Assembly (NCBI RefSeq): GCF_900100005.1
Contig: NZ_FNEB01000003.1
Location: 62,001-126,000 of the forward strand
Direction: 5' to 3'
Origin: Lutimaribacter saemankumensis
GTDB lineage: Bacteria; Pseudomonadota; Alphaproteobacteria; Rhodobacterales; Rhodobacteraceae
DNA length: 64,000 nt
The position numbers were made by a program, and so were the translations under genes. Below, piece by piece: positions 11,824 to 20,528 of this stretch. Each line of letters begins with the position of its first letter. The first letter of the stretch is position 1. A model generated the notes under the pieces. That model was not told the origin of the DNA. It made no database searches and saw only the letters and a program-made list of their open reading frames with translations.

Positions 11824-11879
11824 GTGGGGGTTTTGCACCCCCACACCCCCGCAGAGTATTTCCGGCAAGATGAAGCTGC
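11824..11879 (-). repeat. Intergenic repeat element, copy B (inverted twin of copy F)
   Basis: A 56-bp element: a GTGGGGG / CCCCCAC hairpin, then ACCCCCGCAG and the core AGTATTTCCGGCAAGATGAA. Base for base it is the reverse complement of 43990-44045. It lies inside the beta-oxidation operon between the 70-aa gene and the GST gene. Confidence 0.85.
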
Positions 11880-11917
11880 GGGGCTTCAGCCGCCGGTTTG
11901 TCCGGCCTGTCCGTGCC

Positions 11918-12130
11918 TCAGCGCTTGCGTGCATCCAGTTCGGCGTTGAACAGGCGCAACCGGTGCCCGAACGTGTCCTCATCGATGACGCTGTCGAAAT
12001 TCTCGAACAGGAACGACAATGCCTCGCCTTCGTCCAGGCCCGCCTCAGACGCGAACTTTTTCAGACGGCGGTAGCCATCTTCGGTCATCGCGACGGGAAA
12101 GCGGCGGGTCAGGCGGAAACGTTTGGGCAT
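11918..12130 (-). CDS. Small conserved-type protein, ribbon-helix-helix-like
   Basis: A 70-aa protein of unknown function. The sequence RFPVAMTEDGYRRLKKFASE followed by an amphipathic helix (GEALSFLFENF) reads like a strand-helix-helix RHH DNA-binding fold, though the second helix is acidic. The N-terminus is very basic (MPKRFRLTRRF). It is 46 bp after the acyl-CoA dehydrogenase on the same strand, inside the beta-oxidation operon. A modest RBS (GGAG) precedes the ATG. It could be a co-regulator, or simply a conserved small protein. Confidence 0.7.
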   Translation of the reverse strand: MPKRFRLTRRFPVAMTEDGYRRLKKFASEAGLDEGEALSFLFENFDSVIDEDTFGHRLRLFNAELDARKR

Positions 12131-12176
12131 GCTGGGCTCCGGTCAGGGTAGGTGGGCATTTCTGCCCACCCTAGGC

Positions 12177-13955
12177 TCAGAAGTTCGCGGCCTCCAGTTC
12201 CATCACCGTGTCCGCGCCAGAGTTGATGCGCGCTAGGTGCAGGCCGGTCGCAGGCAGGCGGCGCTGCATGTAGTAGCGCCCCGTGGCCAGTTTGGTGCGG
12301 TAGAACTCTTCGTCCTGTGCGCCGGCTTCGAGCGCGTCATGTGACGCCTTGGCCATCTGTGCCCACATCAGGCCCAGGCAGACATGACCGAAGAGATGCA
12401 TGAAGTCATACGATCCGGCCAGCGCGGCATTGGGGTTCTTCATCCCGTTCTGCATGAAGAACATGCCGGCGGCCTGCAGATCCTTCGACGCGGCCTTGAG
12501 CGGGTCGAGGAAATCGGCCTTGAGCGCCTCGTTGCCTTCGTTCTCCTTGATGAAGTTCTTCACCAGGTCGAAGAACGCCATCACGTGCTTGCCGCCATCG
12601 GTGGCCAGCTTGCGGCCCACCAGGTCAAGCGCCTGCACACCGTTCGCGCCTTCATAGATCATGGCGATCCGGGCATCGCGGGCGAATTGGGACATGCCCC
12701 ATTCCTCGATATAGCCGTGTCCGCCATAGACCTGTTGCGCCAGGATCGTCATGTCGAAGCCTTCGTCCGTCAGGAACCCCTTGATGACCGGGGTCAGCAG
12801 CGAAATCAGGCCATCGGCGTCCTTGTCCTCGTTGCGATGCGCGCGGTCGATCATCGACGCGCCCCAAAGCATGAAGGCACGCGCGCCCTCGGCAAAGCTT
12901 TTCTGGTCCATCAGCGACCGGCGGATGTCGGGGTGCACGATCAGCGGATCGGCCGGGCCATCGGGGTTCTTGACGCCAGTCACGTCGCGGCCCTGCAGGC
13001 GGTCCTTGGCGTAGTCCAGCGCGTTCTGATACGCCACGTCGGCCTGCGCCAGGCCCTGCATGCCTACGCCGATGCGGGCCTCGTTCATCATGGTGAACAT
13101 CGCGCGCATGCCCTTGTGCTCCTGCCCCAGCAGGTAGCCCGTGGCCTCGTCATAGTTCATCACGCAGGTCGAGTTGCCGTGGATGCCCATCTTTTCCTCG
13201 ATCTTGCCGCAGCTCACGCCGTTGCGCGGGCCAAGGCTGCCGTCTTCGTTCACGATGAACTTGGGCACGATGAACAGCGACACGCCCTTGATGCCTTCGG
13301 GGCCGCCGGGGATCTTGGCCAGCACCAGGTGAATGATGTTGTCGGCCATGTCATGCTCGCCGGCCGAGATAAAGATCTTCTGCCCGGAAATCTTGTAGGT
13401 GCCGTCCTCTTGCGGGACGGCCTTGGTGCGCATCATGCCCAGGTCGGTCCCGCAATGCGGTTCCGTCAGGTTCATGGTGCCGGTCCATTCGCAGCTGACC
13501 ATCTTGGGCAGGTAGGTGTCTTTCTGCTGATCCGAGCCATGCGCCAGAATCGCCGAGGCCGCACCGTGGGTCAGGCCCTGGTACATCGTGAACGCCTGGT
13601 TGGCTGCCGAAAAGAATTCGCCCACGGCGGTGCCGATCACGTAAGGCATGCCCTGGCCACCATATTGCTCGGGCATGTCGAGCCCGGGCCAGCCACCTTC
13701 GCGCACCTGGTCGAATGCCGCCTTGAAGCCTGTGGGCGTCCGCACCACGCCGTTCTCCAGGATGCAGCCCTCGGTGTCGCCGACCGCGTTCAGCGGCGCC
13801 AGCACTTCCGAGGTCAGCTTGCCGGCTTCTTCCAGGATCGCCGAGGTGAAATCGGCTTCGAGTTCCGAATAGCCCGGCACGTCCTGGCCGGTCACCTTCA
13901 GCACGTCGTGCAGGATGAACTGCATGTCCTTAACGGGGGCGGTATAACTGGGCAT
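12177..13955 (-). CDS. Acyl-CoA dehydrogenase, ~590-aa class
   Basis: A 592-aa FAD enzyme of the long acyl-CoA dehydrogenase class that includes DmdC (3-methylmercaptopropionyl-CoA dehydrogenase) and FadE-like proteins. Segments in order: an N-terminal extension ([19 protein letters not shown]), the flavin-contact [13 protein letters not shown] region, the FISAGEHD segment, and [17 protein letters not shown] with the catalytic Glu, then a C-terminal extra domain. AGGGAGAG precedes the ATG. Partners in the operon (thiolase, FadJ, MerR) make general fatty-acid oxidation most likely. A DMSP-related role cannot be excluded, but no dmd genes are nearby. Confidence 0.88.
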   Translation of the reverse strand: MPSYTAPVKDMQFILHDVLKVTGQDVPGYSELEADFTSAILEEAGKLTSEVLAPLNAVGDTEGCILENGVVRTPTGFKAAFDQVREGGWPGLDMPEQYGGQGMPYVIGTAVGEFFSAANQAFTMYQGLTHGAASAILAHGSDQQKDTYLPKMVSCEWTGTMNLTEPHCGTDLGMMRTKAVPQEDGTYKISGQKIFISAGEHDMADNIIHLVLAKIPGGPEGIKGVSLFIVPKFIVNEDGSLGPRNGVSCGKIEEKMGIHGNSTCVMNYDEATGYLLGQEHKGMRAMFTMMNEARIGVGMQGLAQADVAYQNALDYAKDRLQGRDVTGVKNPDGPADPLIVHPDIRRSLMDQKSFAEGARAFMLWGASMIDRAHRNEDKDADGLISLLTPVIKGFLTDEGFDMTILAQQVYGGHGYIEEWGMSQFARDARIAMIYEGANGVQALDLVGRKLATDGGKHVMAFFDLVKNFIKENEGNEALKADFLDPLKAASKDLQAAGMFFMQNGMKNPNAALAGSYDFMHLFGHVCLGLMWAQMAKASHDALEAGAQDEEFYRTKLATGRYYMQRRLPATGLHLARINSGADTVMELEAANF

Positions 13956-13997
13956 CTCTCTCTCCCTGGAAATGATATCGCGAAACGGGCGTGCCGA

Positions 13998-14399
13998 TTA
14001 CTCGGCTGCCTTTTTCTGGCTGTTAGTCGAGGCGATGATCTTTTCGCCCCACTTCATCTGTTCCTGCAGATCGGCGATCGCGGCGTTCAGTTCGTCGCGC
14101 TGGCGGATCAGGTCGTCGAGGCGCTGCTGCGCGATCTCGTAGGTGCGCGACAGCTGTGTCTGCTGCTGGTCACCAACGTGGTAGAGATCCAGAAGCTGGC
14201 GAATTTCCTCGAGGCTGAAACCGAAACGCTTGCCGCGCAGGATCAGCTTGAGCCGCGCGCGGTCGCGACGGGTGAAAAGACGCTTCTGGCCTTCGCGGAT
14301 GGGAAACAGCAGTTCCTTGGCCTCGTAGAATCGCAACGTGCGCGGGGTGACGTCGAAAGCGTCACACATCTCGCGGATGGTCATGGTTTTCTCGGTCAT
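13998..14399 (-). CDS. MerR family transcriptional regulator (beta-oxidation operon)
   Basis: A 133-aa regulator. The N-terminal MerR winged helix is MTIREMCDAFDVTPRTLRFY; the dimerisation coiled coil spans about residues 80-125 (LIRQRDELNAAIADLQEQM). There is no Cys-rich metal site, so an organic or acyl-CoA effector fits better than a metal. First gene of the operon, 42 bp ahead of the acyl-CoA dehydrogenase. Repeats of GTTGACGTAA upstream (14473-14531) are candidate operators. It resembles LiuR-type regulators of acyl-CoA catabolism; exact ligand unknown. Confidence 0.88.
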   Translation of the reverse strand: MTEKTMTIREMCDAFDVTPRTLRFYEAKELLFPIREGQKRLFTRRDRARLKLILRGKRFGFSLEEIRQLLDLYHVGDQQQTQLSRTYEIAQQRLDDLIRQRDELNAAIADLQEQMKWGEKIIASTNSQKKAAE

Positions 14400-14472
14400 C
14401 GGTCAACTCTTTGATGCTGATGTCATGCGCCACACCTGTGCGTTCGCCGCTGTCGTTACAACAGGGATCAAA

Positions 14473-14531
14473 GTTGACGTAACCGGGACGTCACGTCACT
14501 TTTTGGTTGACGTAAGATCAAGTCGCGTCAA
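14473..14531 (-). promoter_or_regulatory. Operator-like cluster upstream of the MerR / beta-oxidation operon
   Basis: The 10-mer GTTGACGTAA occurs twice (14473-14482 and 14506-14515), exactly 33 bp apart, about three helical turns. Each is followed by an inverted half: TTGACGT/ACGTCAC (14474-14494) and GTTGACG/CGTCAAC (14506-14531). Such dyads are expected for MerR-family dimers near a promoter. The site lies 74 bp upstream of the regulator start. Confidence 0.55.
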
Positions 14532-14626
14532 CCGCTGCGACGCGCAACTTCCTTTCGCGCCGCACACGCTTCGCGCGCATGGCGGGTCTGGAAAACCTGA
14601 CCCCAAGGGGCCGGATTCAGTCGGAT

Positions 14627-15001
14627 TCAATCGATTCCAAGCGCCTTTGCAGTTTCGCCGCGCAAGGCGCGCAACTCTGTCATGGCCTCATCCAGCAGCG
14701 CCTTCTGCTCGGACAATTCCAGCAGTTGGCGGTCGGCCATGTCGATCCAGGCATGCATCTGCGCCTCGGTGCCTTCCTTTTCGTAGATCAGCAGCCATTG
14801 GCGAATCTCTTCGAGAGGAAAGCCGAACTTGCGCCCACGCAGGATGAGCGTCATCCGCGCGCATTCGCGCGGGCCATAAAACCGCGACCGGCCGTCACGC
14901 TCGGGCGCAAGCAGTTCGATATACTCATAATATCGCAAGGTGCGCGGGGTCACATCGAATTTCGCGCACATTTCCTTGAATGTCAGTCGGGTATCGGACA
15001 T
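14627..15001 (-). CDS. MerR family transcriptional regulator
   Basis: A 124-aa paralogue of the preceding MerR protein: LTFKEMCAKFDVTPRTLRYY at the N-terminus, LRGRKFGFPLEEIRQWL, then a coiled coil (residues ~85-115). No metal-binding Cys cluster. GGGAGG precedes the ATG. It lies 63 bp downstream of mntX on the same strand and 227 bp upstream of the other MerR gene. The close sequence match of the two DNA-binding helices (DVTPRTLR in both) suggests recognition of similar sites. Confidence 0.87.
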   Translation of the reverse strand: MSDTRLTFKEMCAKFDVTPRTLRYYEYIELLAPERDGRSRFYGPRECARMTLILRGRKFGFPLEEIRQWLLIYEKEGTEAQMHAWIDMADRQLLELSEQKALLDEAMTELRALRGETAKALGID

Positions 15002-15064
15002 TGCACCAGCCTCCCGTGAGGGCCCGAACTTACCCGTGTGATCGGCGGCGTCAATGCCGCTACG

Positions 15065-16204
15065 TCAGTTCATGAAGCCGGGTGCGAAAAAGTGGAACCC
15101 GTAGGCGACGATCAGCGCGGGAATCCCCGAATAGACGGTGGCAAGAACCGCCGCGCGCGGGTTGAGTGCGATCGCCGGGAACAGCGCGTCCCCGTCGTTG
15201 GACACCGCGTTGCCCAAAAGGGCGGCGAAAGGGACCAGACCGTTGATGTAAAGCGTTGTCACCAACACCTGTGGCCCGCATCCGGGCACAAAACCGATCA
15301 GGATGGCGATCAGCGGCAACAGCGGCGCGACCGCGCCGAACATCGCCTCGAGGTCCAGACCGGCATAGGCGGCCGCGTAGTCGTAGGCCAGAAACGCGCC
15401 GATCACCCAGACCGAGATGAACGAGGTTTCCTCGGCCATCCGCGTCAGCGGTCCGTCGCTGGGGTTCGTCATCGCCGTAACGGGCGAAGCGGTCCAGACC
15501 GCAAGCGCCAGCGCCGTTCCGGCCAACCCGACAGCCGCGACCGTCTGCGCGCCGAAAATCTCGGCGGCATCCGCGCCTGTCAGGTCGGTGATGCCCAAAG
15601 CCAGGCCGGGCAGGGCGATCGCGACAAAGGCCATGTCCCGCAGCCGGAGCCGCCCGATGCGCGGGGCCAGCTCACCATGATTGTGAGTCTCGTGGAATGC
15701 GGGGCTCAGTTTGAAGCCGTCGATGATCCAACCTGACATAACGCCGACGGCGAAGGACAGCGGCAGCACCACCGCCGCGGCATCCGGCCGAGTGGCGATC
15801 AGCAGAAAGGCCGCATCGCCCATCGTCGCCGTCAACGCGGCGACCACCGCGCCGAAACTTACATGCCCTGAACTGAACGCGGCGACGACCACCACGGCCC
15901 CGCCGCATCCCGGCGTCGCACCCAGCAGCGCCGCAAGTGGAACCTGCGCAGCGCGTGCGCGGGTCAGGGCCGGCCCAATGCGGAATCCGAACACGCGTTC
16001 GGCCCCGTAGAAAAGCAACAGGGTCGCCGCGACAAAGCTTGATACGGCAAGATAGGCGTCGACCATCAATTCGCGGGTCAGCGCGCCGAATTCGCCCGGC
16101 ACCACCGCAAGCGCCACCAACAACAGGGCAATGGCCAGCCTCTTGGGGCGCAAGGGGCGGCCGAACCCGACCCGTTCCACGCCTGCCGTGCTTTCCATGG
16201 CCAT
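15065..16204 (-). CDS. mntX: MntX-type manganese transporter
   Basis: A 379-aa polytopic inner-membrane protein with roughly ten hydrophobic segments. Two similar motifs, LLGATPGCGGAVVVVAAF and ILIGFVPGCGPQVLVTTLY, mark two internal halves of the 10TM putative heavy-metal transporter family. The family is known from marine alphaproteobacteria as the Mn(II) transporter MntX. A central soluble His-rich loop (AFHETHNHGE) may bind metal. ATG at 16204 has GAGGAG 5 nt upstream. A 27-bp Fur/Mur-type palindrome lies just upstream, consistent with manganese-responsive control. Confidence 0.82.
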   Translation of the reverse strand: MAMESTAGVERVGFGRPLRPKRLAIALLLVALAVVPGEFGALTRELMVDAYLAVSSFVAATLLLFYGAERVFGFRIGPALTRARAAQVPLAALLGATPGCGGAVVVVAAFSSGHVSFGAVVAALTATMGDAAFLLIATRPDAAAVVLPLSFAVGVMSGWIIDGFKLSPAFHETHNHGELAPRIGRLRLRDMAFVAIALPGLALGITDLTGADAAEIFGAQTVAAVGLAGTALALAVWTASPVTAMTNPSDGPLTRMAEETSFISVWVIGAFLAYDYAAAYAGLDLEAMFGAVAPLLPLIAILIGFVPGCGPQVLVTTLYINGLVPFAALLGNAVSNDGDALFPAIALNPRAAVLATVYSGIPALIVAYGFHFFAPGFMN

Positions 16205-16220
16205 GTCTGCTCCTCGTTCA

Positions 16221-16247
16221 TGCAAATGCGAATAATTCTCAATTGCA
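16221..16247 (-). promoter_or_regulatory. Mur/Fur-type palindrome upstream of mntX
   Basis: TGCAAATGCGAAT-A-ATTCTCAATTGCA is a 27-bp dyad with only two mismatched pairs, the architecture of alphaproteobacterial Mur (manganese-responsive Fur-family) boxes. It is 16 bp upstream of the mntX ATG, where bound repressor would block transcription or its start. Confidence 0.72.
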
Positions 16248-16330
16248 CAAGTTAGCACTTGAACCCCGCTTGACAAGACCGAATAACTTGGGCCGCGACA
16301 CAAAGCGAAAAAACGCAGCAGGGGCAGGGC

Positions 16331-16750
16331 ATGGACAAGGTCAAAATGGCGCGCCAATTCACCGAGGCGATCCCGCATGCCAAGGCGCTGGGCATGGAAT
16401 TCACCTCGATCGGCGAGGGCAAGGCCGAGATGCGCATGCCCTATGACGAACGGTTCATCGGCGACCCGGAAACGCGGGTGATCCATGGCGGCGCGGTCTA
16501 TGCGCTGCTCGACACCACCTGCGGCGCGGCGGTCATCGCCCATCCGGCGAATCCCGGCGCCACCGCGACGATCGGCCTGCGCATCGACTACATGCGCGCC
16601 GCAACACCCGGCCAGGCGATCCGCACCCGGGCCGAATGCTATCACCTGACGCGCACGGTCGCATTCGTGCGCGCCTGGGCCCTGGACGAGGACGAGGACA
16701 ACCCCGTCGCCACCGCCACGGGCACCTTCACCGTGGAGGGCGTGAAATGA
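16331..16750 (+). CDS. PaaI-type hotdog thioesterase
   Basis: A 139-aa hotdog-fold acyl-CoA thioesterase. The family motif [19 protein letters not shown] (residues ~50-70) contains the HGG turn and the acidic residue used in catalysis. The end overlaps the start of the next hotdog gene as ATGA. A TTGACA hexamer at 16270-16275 may be part of the promoter. Together with the next gene it could form a heteromeric enzyme. Substrate unknown. Confidence 0.85.
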   Translation: MDKVKMARQFTEAIPHAKALGMEFTSIGEGKAEMRMPYDERFIGDPETRVIHGGAVYALLDTTCGAAVIAHPANPGATATIGLRIDYMRAATPGQAIRTRAECYHLTRTVAFVRAWALDEDEDNPVATATGTFTVEGVK

Positions 16751-17256
16751 GCCGCAAACGCCCCGAACCCGTGCAGGTCGTCAAGCAACGCCGCGACGCC
16801 GCGCTGAACGCGCTGGTGCATGGCGTGCCCTATATCCAGTTCCTCGGCATCGAGTTCGACCGCCGTGGCGATGAATTGACCGCAGTCCTGCCTTTCGACG
16901 AAAAACTGATCGGCAACCCCCTGCTGCCCGCGATCCATGGCGGCGTGACGGCTGCCTTTCTCGAAGTCACGGCCGTGATCGGTCTCAGCTGGGCGGTGCT
17001 CTGGGAAGAGCTGGAGCGCGGCGAGCTTGACCCCGACCAGCTGATCACCGGTCATTTGCCGCGCCTGCCCAAGACGATCGACTTCACCGTCGATTACCTG
17101 CGTTCGGGCCTGCCGCGCGATGCTTATGCGCGGGCCAAGGTCAACCGCTCGGGCCGGCGCTATGCCAGCGTCCATGTCGAAGCCTGGCAGGACAACCGCA
17201 ACCGCGCCTTCGCCCAGGCCACCGGGCATTTCCTGATGCCGCGCCGGAATGAATGA
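16747..17256 (+). CDS. Second PaaI-like hotdog thioesterase
   Basis: A 169-aa hotdog protein. [21 protein letters not shown] replaces the usual HGG...D with HGG...E, so the acidic residue is Glu. An insert rich in acidic residues ([18 protein letters not shown]) precedes the third strand. Its ATG overlaps the preceding stop, and its end overlaps the MATE gene by 8 bp: three translationally coupled genes. A hetero-oligomer with the first thioesterase is plausible; the sequence does not show the substrate. Confidence 0.82.
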   Translation: MSRKRPEPVQVVKQRRDAALNALVHGVPYIQFLGIEFDRRGDELTAVLPFDEKLIGNPLLPAIHGGVTAAFLEVTAVIGLSWAVLWEELERGELDPDQLITGHLPRLPKTIDFTVDYLRSGLPRDAYARAKVNRSGRRYASVHVEAWQDNRNRAFAQATGHFLMPRRNE

Positions 17257-18577
17257 GCCCGTCCCGCCCCTGACCCACAAACGGGTTCTCAAGATCGCGC
17301 TGCCCATCCTTCTGGCCAATGTCACCGTGCCGATCCTGGGCGCCGTGGATACCGCCGTGGTCGGGCAGATGGGCCTTGCCGCGCCGATCGGGGCCGTGGG
17401 CGTGGGGGCGATCATCCTGTCGGCGGTCTACTGGATATTCGGTTTCCTGCGCATGGGCACCACGGGGCTGACCGCGCAGGCCGCAGGCCAGGGCAACCGC
17501 GCCGAGGTCGCGGCCCTGCTGACCCGTGCGCTGGCCATCGGGTTGACCGGCGGGCTCGCCCTGATCGCCTTGCAGGGCCTCGTGATCCGGGGCGGCTTTC
17601 TCGCCGCGCCCGCCAGTGACGAGGTCGAGACCCTCGCAGCAACCTACATGCGCATCCGCATCTGGTCGGCGCCCGCCGCGATCGCGATCTACGGCATCAC
17701 CGGCTGGCTGATCGCGCAAGAGCGCACACGCGCGGTGCTGCTGCTGCAATTGTGGATGAACGGCCTGAACGTCGGGCTGGACCTCTGGTTCGTCCTCGGC
17801 CTCGGCTGGGGCGTGGGCGGCGTGGCCACCGCGACCTTCATCGCGGAATGGTCGGGCCTGGCCTTCGGGCTCTGGCTCTGCCGCGCGGCCTTTCGCGTGC
17901 CCGACTGGCGCGACTGGGCCCGCGTCTTCGACCGCGAAAAGCTGCGCCGCATGGCCGTGGTCAACACCGATATCCTGATCCGGTCGCTTCTGCTGCAGGC
18001 GATCTTCGTGTCGTTCCTTCTGCTCGGTGCGCGCTTTGGCGACGTCACCTTGGCGGCCAACCAGGTTCTGCTGCAATTCCTGCATGTCACGGGCTACGCG
18101 ATGGACGGGTTCGCCTTCGCGGGCGAGGCGCTGGTGGGCCATGCGGTCGGCGCGCGCAGCGCACATCTGGTGCGGCGCTCGGCGTTGATGGCGTCTTTCT
18201 GGGGTGGAGTCACCGCGCTGCTGATGGCCGCAGGGTTCGCCGCGTTCGGCCCGGCGATCATCGATACGATGACCACCGCCCCCGAGGTCCGGGCCGAGGC
18301 GCGCGCCTACCTGCCCTGGATGATCGCCGCACCGCCCATGATCCTGGGGCTCGTGATGTTCGACGGTATCTTCATCGGCGCGACCCGCAGCGCCGATATG
18401 CGCAACATGATGGCCGTTGCCGCCGCGATCTACGCAATTTCCGTGTCGCTGCTGATCGGTCCGCTGGAAAACCACGGCCTGTGGCTGGCGCTGCATATCT
18501 CGTTCTTGGCGCGCGGCCTGACGCTCGCCCTGCGCTACCCCGCGCTGGAACGCGCCGTGGCGGGCAATGCCGCCTGA
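17249..18577 (+). CDS. MATE family efflux transporter (DinF-like)
   Basis: A 442-aa, 12-TM Na+/H+-coupled multidrug exporter of the inner membrane. The first TM shows the MATE pattern LKIALPILLANVTVPILGAVDTAVVGQ, and the halves repeat with LLQAIFVSFLLLGARFGDVTLAANQVLLQF. DinF-type features include the GFLRMGTTGLTAQAAG segment. It overlaps the thioesterase gene by 8 bp, so export of a hydrolysed acyl product or protection from toxic acids is conceivable, but that is inference. Followed by repeat copy C. Confidence 0.9.
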   Translation: MNEPVPPLTHKRVLKIALPILLANVTVPILGAVDTAVVGQMGLAAPIGAVGVGAIILSAVYWIFGFLRMGTTGLTAQAAGQGNRAEVAALLTRALAIGLTGGLALIALQGLVIRGGFLAAPASDEVETLAATYMRIRIWSAPAAIAIYGITGWLIAQERTRAVLLLQLWMNGLNVGLDLWFVLGLGWGVGGVATATFIAEWSGLAFGLWLCRAAFRVPDWRDWARVFDREKLRRMAVVNTDILIRSLLLQAIFVSFLLLGARFGDVTLAANQVLLQFLHVTGYAMDGFAFAGEALVGHAVGARSAHLVRRSALMASFWGGVTALLMAAGFAAFGPAIIDTMTTAPEVRAEARAYLPWMIAAPPMILGLVMFDGIFIGATRSADMRNMMAVAAAIYAISVSLLIGPLENHGLWLALHISFLARGLTLALRYPALERAVAGNAA

Positions 18578-18588
18578 CGCGGCCCTGC

Positions 18589-18670
18589 GTTTTCTCTTTC
18601 TGCAAATATCCTGGGGGGTCCGGGGGGCAACGCCCCCCGGCCGGTCGGATCGGCGCAGCCGATCCGAAAC
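18589..18670 (+). repeat. Intergenic repeat element, copy C (inverted twin of copy G)
   Basis: 82 bp beginning 11 bp after the MATE stop: TTTTCTCTTT, core AAATATCCTGG, hairpin CCGGGGGGC/GCCCCCCGG (18620-18640), hairpin GGATCGGC/GCCGATCC (18647-18665). It matches the reverse complement of 61054-61135 at 80 of 82 positions. Sits between convergent genes. Confidence 0.85.
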
Positions 18671-18674
18671 CGCA

Positions 18675-19013
18675 TCACAACAGGTCCAGCACCGCTTCCG
18701 GCGGGCGGCCGATCACCGCGCGATCCGCCGAAACCGCAACCGGCCGTTCGATCAGTTTCGGGTGCGCCGCCATCGCCGCGAAAAGCGCGTCATCCGATGC
18801 GTCCGGGCTCAGCCCCGCCGCCGTGAACTCGGGCTCGCCCCTGCGCACCATGTCGATGACCGGGTGCCCCAGCAACGCATGGACCCGGCGCAGTTCGGCC
18901 TCGTCGGGCGCATCCTCGAGATAGCGGCGCAGCGCGATCCCGGTCTTGCCCTCCAGCAGCGCCAGCGCCTGCCGCGATTTCGAACAGCGCGGATTGTGCC
19001 AGAACGTGATCAT
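18675..19013 (-). CDS. ArsC-family (Spx/arsenate-reductase-like) protein
   Basis: A 112-aa thioredoxin-fold protein with [15 protein letters not shown] (Cys10) and [25 protein letters not shown] at the end, as in glutaredoxin-dependent arsenate reductases. Its ATG overlaps the pyrD stop (ATGA), making it the last gene of the DUF952-pyrD-arsC set. No other ars genes are nearby, so arsenate may not be the physiological substrate. Confidence 0.85.
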   Translation of the reverse strand: MITFWHNPRCSKSRQALALLEGKTGIALRRYLEDAPDEAELRRVHALLGHPVIDMVRRGEPEFTAAGLSPDASDDALFAAMAAHPKLIERPVAVSADRAVIGRPPEAVLDLL

Positions 19014-20068
19014 GTCCAGTCCCCCCGTCCGGTGCCGACAGCGTCGGCCACGTTTGCGAACCCGTCCCGCGCCAGCAAATCGTCCAATCCCCGCGCGATC
19101 CGCGCGGCCAGCGACAGCCCCTCGTAAACCAGCGCGGTATAAAGCTGCACCGCGCTGGCGCCGGCGCGGATCTTGGCATAGGCCTGTTCGGCCGAACCGA
19201 CCCCGCCCACCCCGATCAGCGGCATCTCTCCTGCCGTCAGCTGGCTCAGCCGCGCCAGAACGCGCGTCGATCTCTCGAAAAGGGGCGCACCGGAAAGCCC
19301 TCCGGCCTGGTCGCGATGGGCGCTGCGCAGCCCGTCGCGCGACAGGGTCGTGTTGGTCGCGATGATCGCATCCACCCCGGCGCCGCGCGCCACATCCGCG
19401 ATCTCGGAAAGCTCGGCATCCGACAGGTCCGGCGCGATCTTCAGGAAGACGGGGATCGGGGTTGGCAGCCAGTCGCGCGCCTCCATCACGCCCGCCAGCA
19501 GGGCCGACAGCGCCTCGGCCCCCTGCAGGTCGCGCAGCTTTTCGGTGTTGGGGGACGAGACGTTGACCGTCGCGAAATCCAGCCACTTGCCGCAATGCGC
19601 CAACACGCGGGCGAAATCCTCGGCACGGTCGGTGCTGTCCTTGTTGGCGCCCAGGTTCAGCCCCAGCACCATGTCCGCCGGGCGCTGCGACAGGCGGCGG
19701 CCGATCGCCTCCATCCCTTCGTTGTTGAACCCGAAGCGGTTGATGGCCGCGCGGTCCTCGGTCAGGCGGAACAAACGCGGTTTGGGATTGCCCGGTTGCG
19801 GGCGCGGGGTTGCCGCGCCGACCTCGACGAAACCGAACCCCGCCCGCGCCAGCGGCGCCAGCGCCTCGGCGTTCTTGTCGAATCCGGCCGCCAGACCCAC
19901 CGGGTTCGGCAGATCGAGCCCGGCAACCCGCGTGCGCAACCGCGCCGAAGTGACGGTGCCGGGCAGGGGCGCCAGCCCCGATTTCAGCGCCTTCAGCGCC
20001 AGCCCGTGTGCGCGTTCGGGATCGACCCTGCGCAAGGCGGCCAGGCCCAATTGCTCGATCACGCTCAT
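19010..20068 (-). CDS. pyrD: Dihydroorotate dehydrogenase (quinone), class 2
   Basis: A 352-aa membrane-associated FMN enzyme of pyrimidine synthesis. It carries the class-2 N-terminal helix ([20 protein letters not shown]), the FMN-binding [21 protein letters not shown], and [14 protein letters not shown] with catalytic Ser; the C-terminus holds [16 protein letters not shown]. Start ATG at 20068 overlaps the DUF952 stop. Length is typical of quinone-linked enzymes. Confidence 0.94.
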   Translation of the reverse strand: MSVIEQLGLAALRRVDPERAHGLALKALKSGLAPLPGTVTSARLRTRVAGLDLPNPVGLAAGFDKNAEALAPLARAGFGFVEVGAATPRPQPGNPKPRLFRLTEDRAAINRFGFNNEGMEAIGRRLSQRPADMVLGLNLGANKDSTDRAEDFARVLAHCGKWLDFATVNVSSPNTEKLRDLQGAEALSALLAGVMEARDWLPTPIPVFLKIAPDLSDAELSEIADVARGAGVDAIIATNTTLSRDGLRSAHRDQAGGLSGAPLFERSTRVLARLSQLTAGEMPLIGVGGVGSAEQAYAKIRAGASAVQLYTALVYEGLSLAARIARGLDDLLARDGFANVADAVGTGRGDWT

Positions 20069-20403
20069 GCCAGCCTCTCGGGAAACCTGTGCACGCCATT
20101 TTCCAGCGGCAAAGGCCGCGACCATGCCACATCCGTCAGCCGCATGTCCCTGTAAAGATGCGGGAACGCGACCCCGCCGCGCGACACTTCCCATTTCAGC
20201 GCATCGCCCATCGCCCCGGCCTCGCAGGCGACCAGGATCAGCCCGTCCTCGCCCGCAAAATGCTTTGCGGCGGTCTCGGCCACGGTCTCGGCGGTCGAGA
20301 AATGAACGAAGCCGTCGGCCACATCGACAGGCGCTCCGGCCGTGACGCCGGCCCGGTTCAACTCGTCCCATTCGGGAGTGCGGAAAATCTTGTAGATCAG
20401 CAT
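20065..20403 (-). CDS. DUF952 family protein
   Basis: A 112-aa protein starting [15 protein letters not shown], with the [12 protein letters not shown] segment typical of DUF952. Function is not established; the fold resembles small ADP-ribosyl-related domains, but this is not a basis for a role. No clear RBS. First gene of a coupled DUF952-pyrD-arsC run; divergent from the 5'-nucleotidase gene. Confidence 0.8.
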   Translation of the reverse strand: MLIYKIFRTPEWDELNRAGVTAGAPVDVADGFVHFSTAETVAETAAKHFAGEDGLILVACEAGAMGDALKWEVSRGGVAFPHLYRDMRLTDVAWSRPLPLENGVHRFPERLA

Positions 20404-20528
20404 GGGGTGCTCATTGCCCGTGCGCTGCCGCGCGGTCAAGCGGCTTCCCGCCGCATCATGTTTTGACAGGTGCAACCAAGCGTAGCACCATTCCCGCAAT
20501 ACCATAAAAACCAACAGGGGGATTCCCG

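Noticed and set aside
12177-13955. Acyl-CoA dehydrogenase named dmdC
   Set aside because: Same size class and similar N-terminus, but neighbours are fadA/fadJ and no dmd genes; the specific name is not supported.
12384-14414. 676-codon open frame antisense to the acyl-CoA dehydrogenase and MerR genes
   Set aside because: Shadow frame of a real gene; no recognisable domain or RBS.
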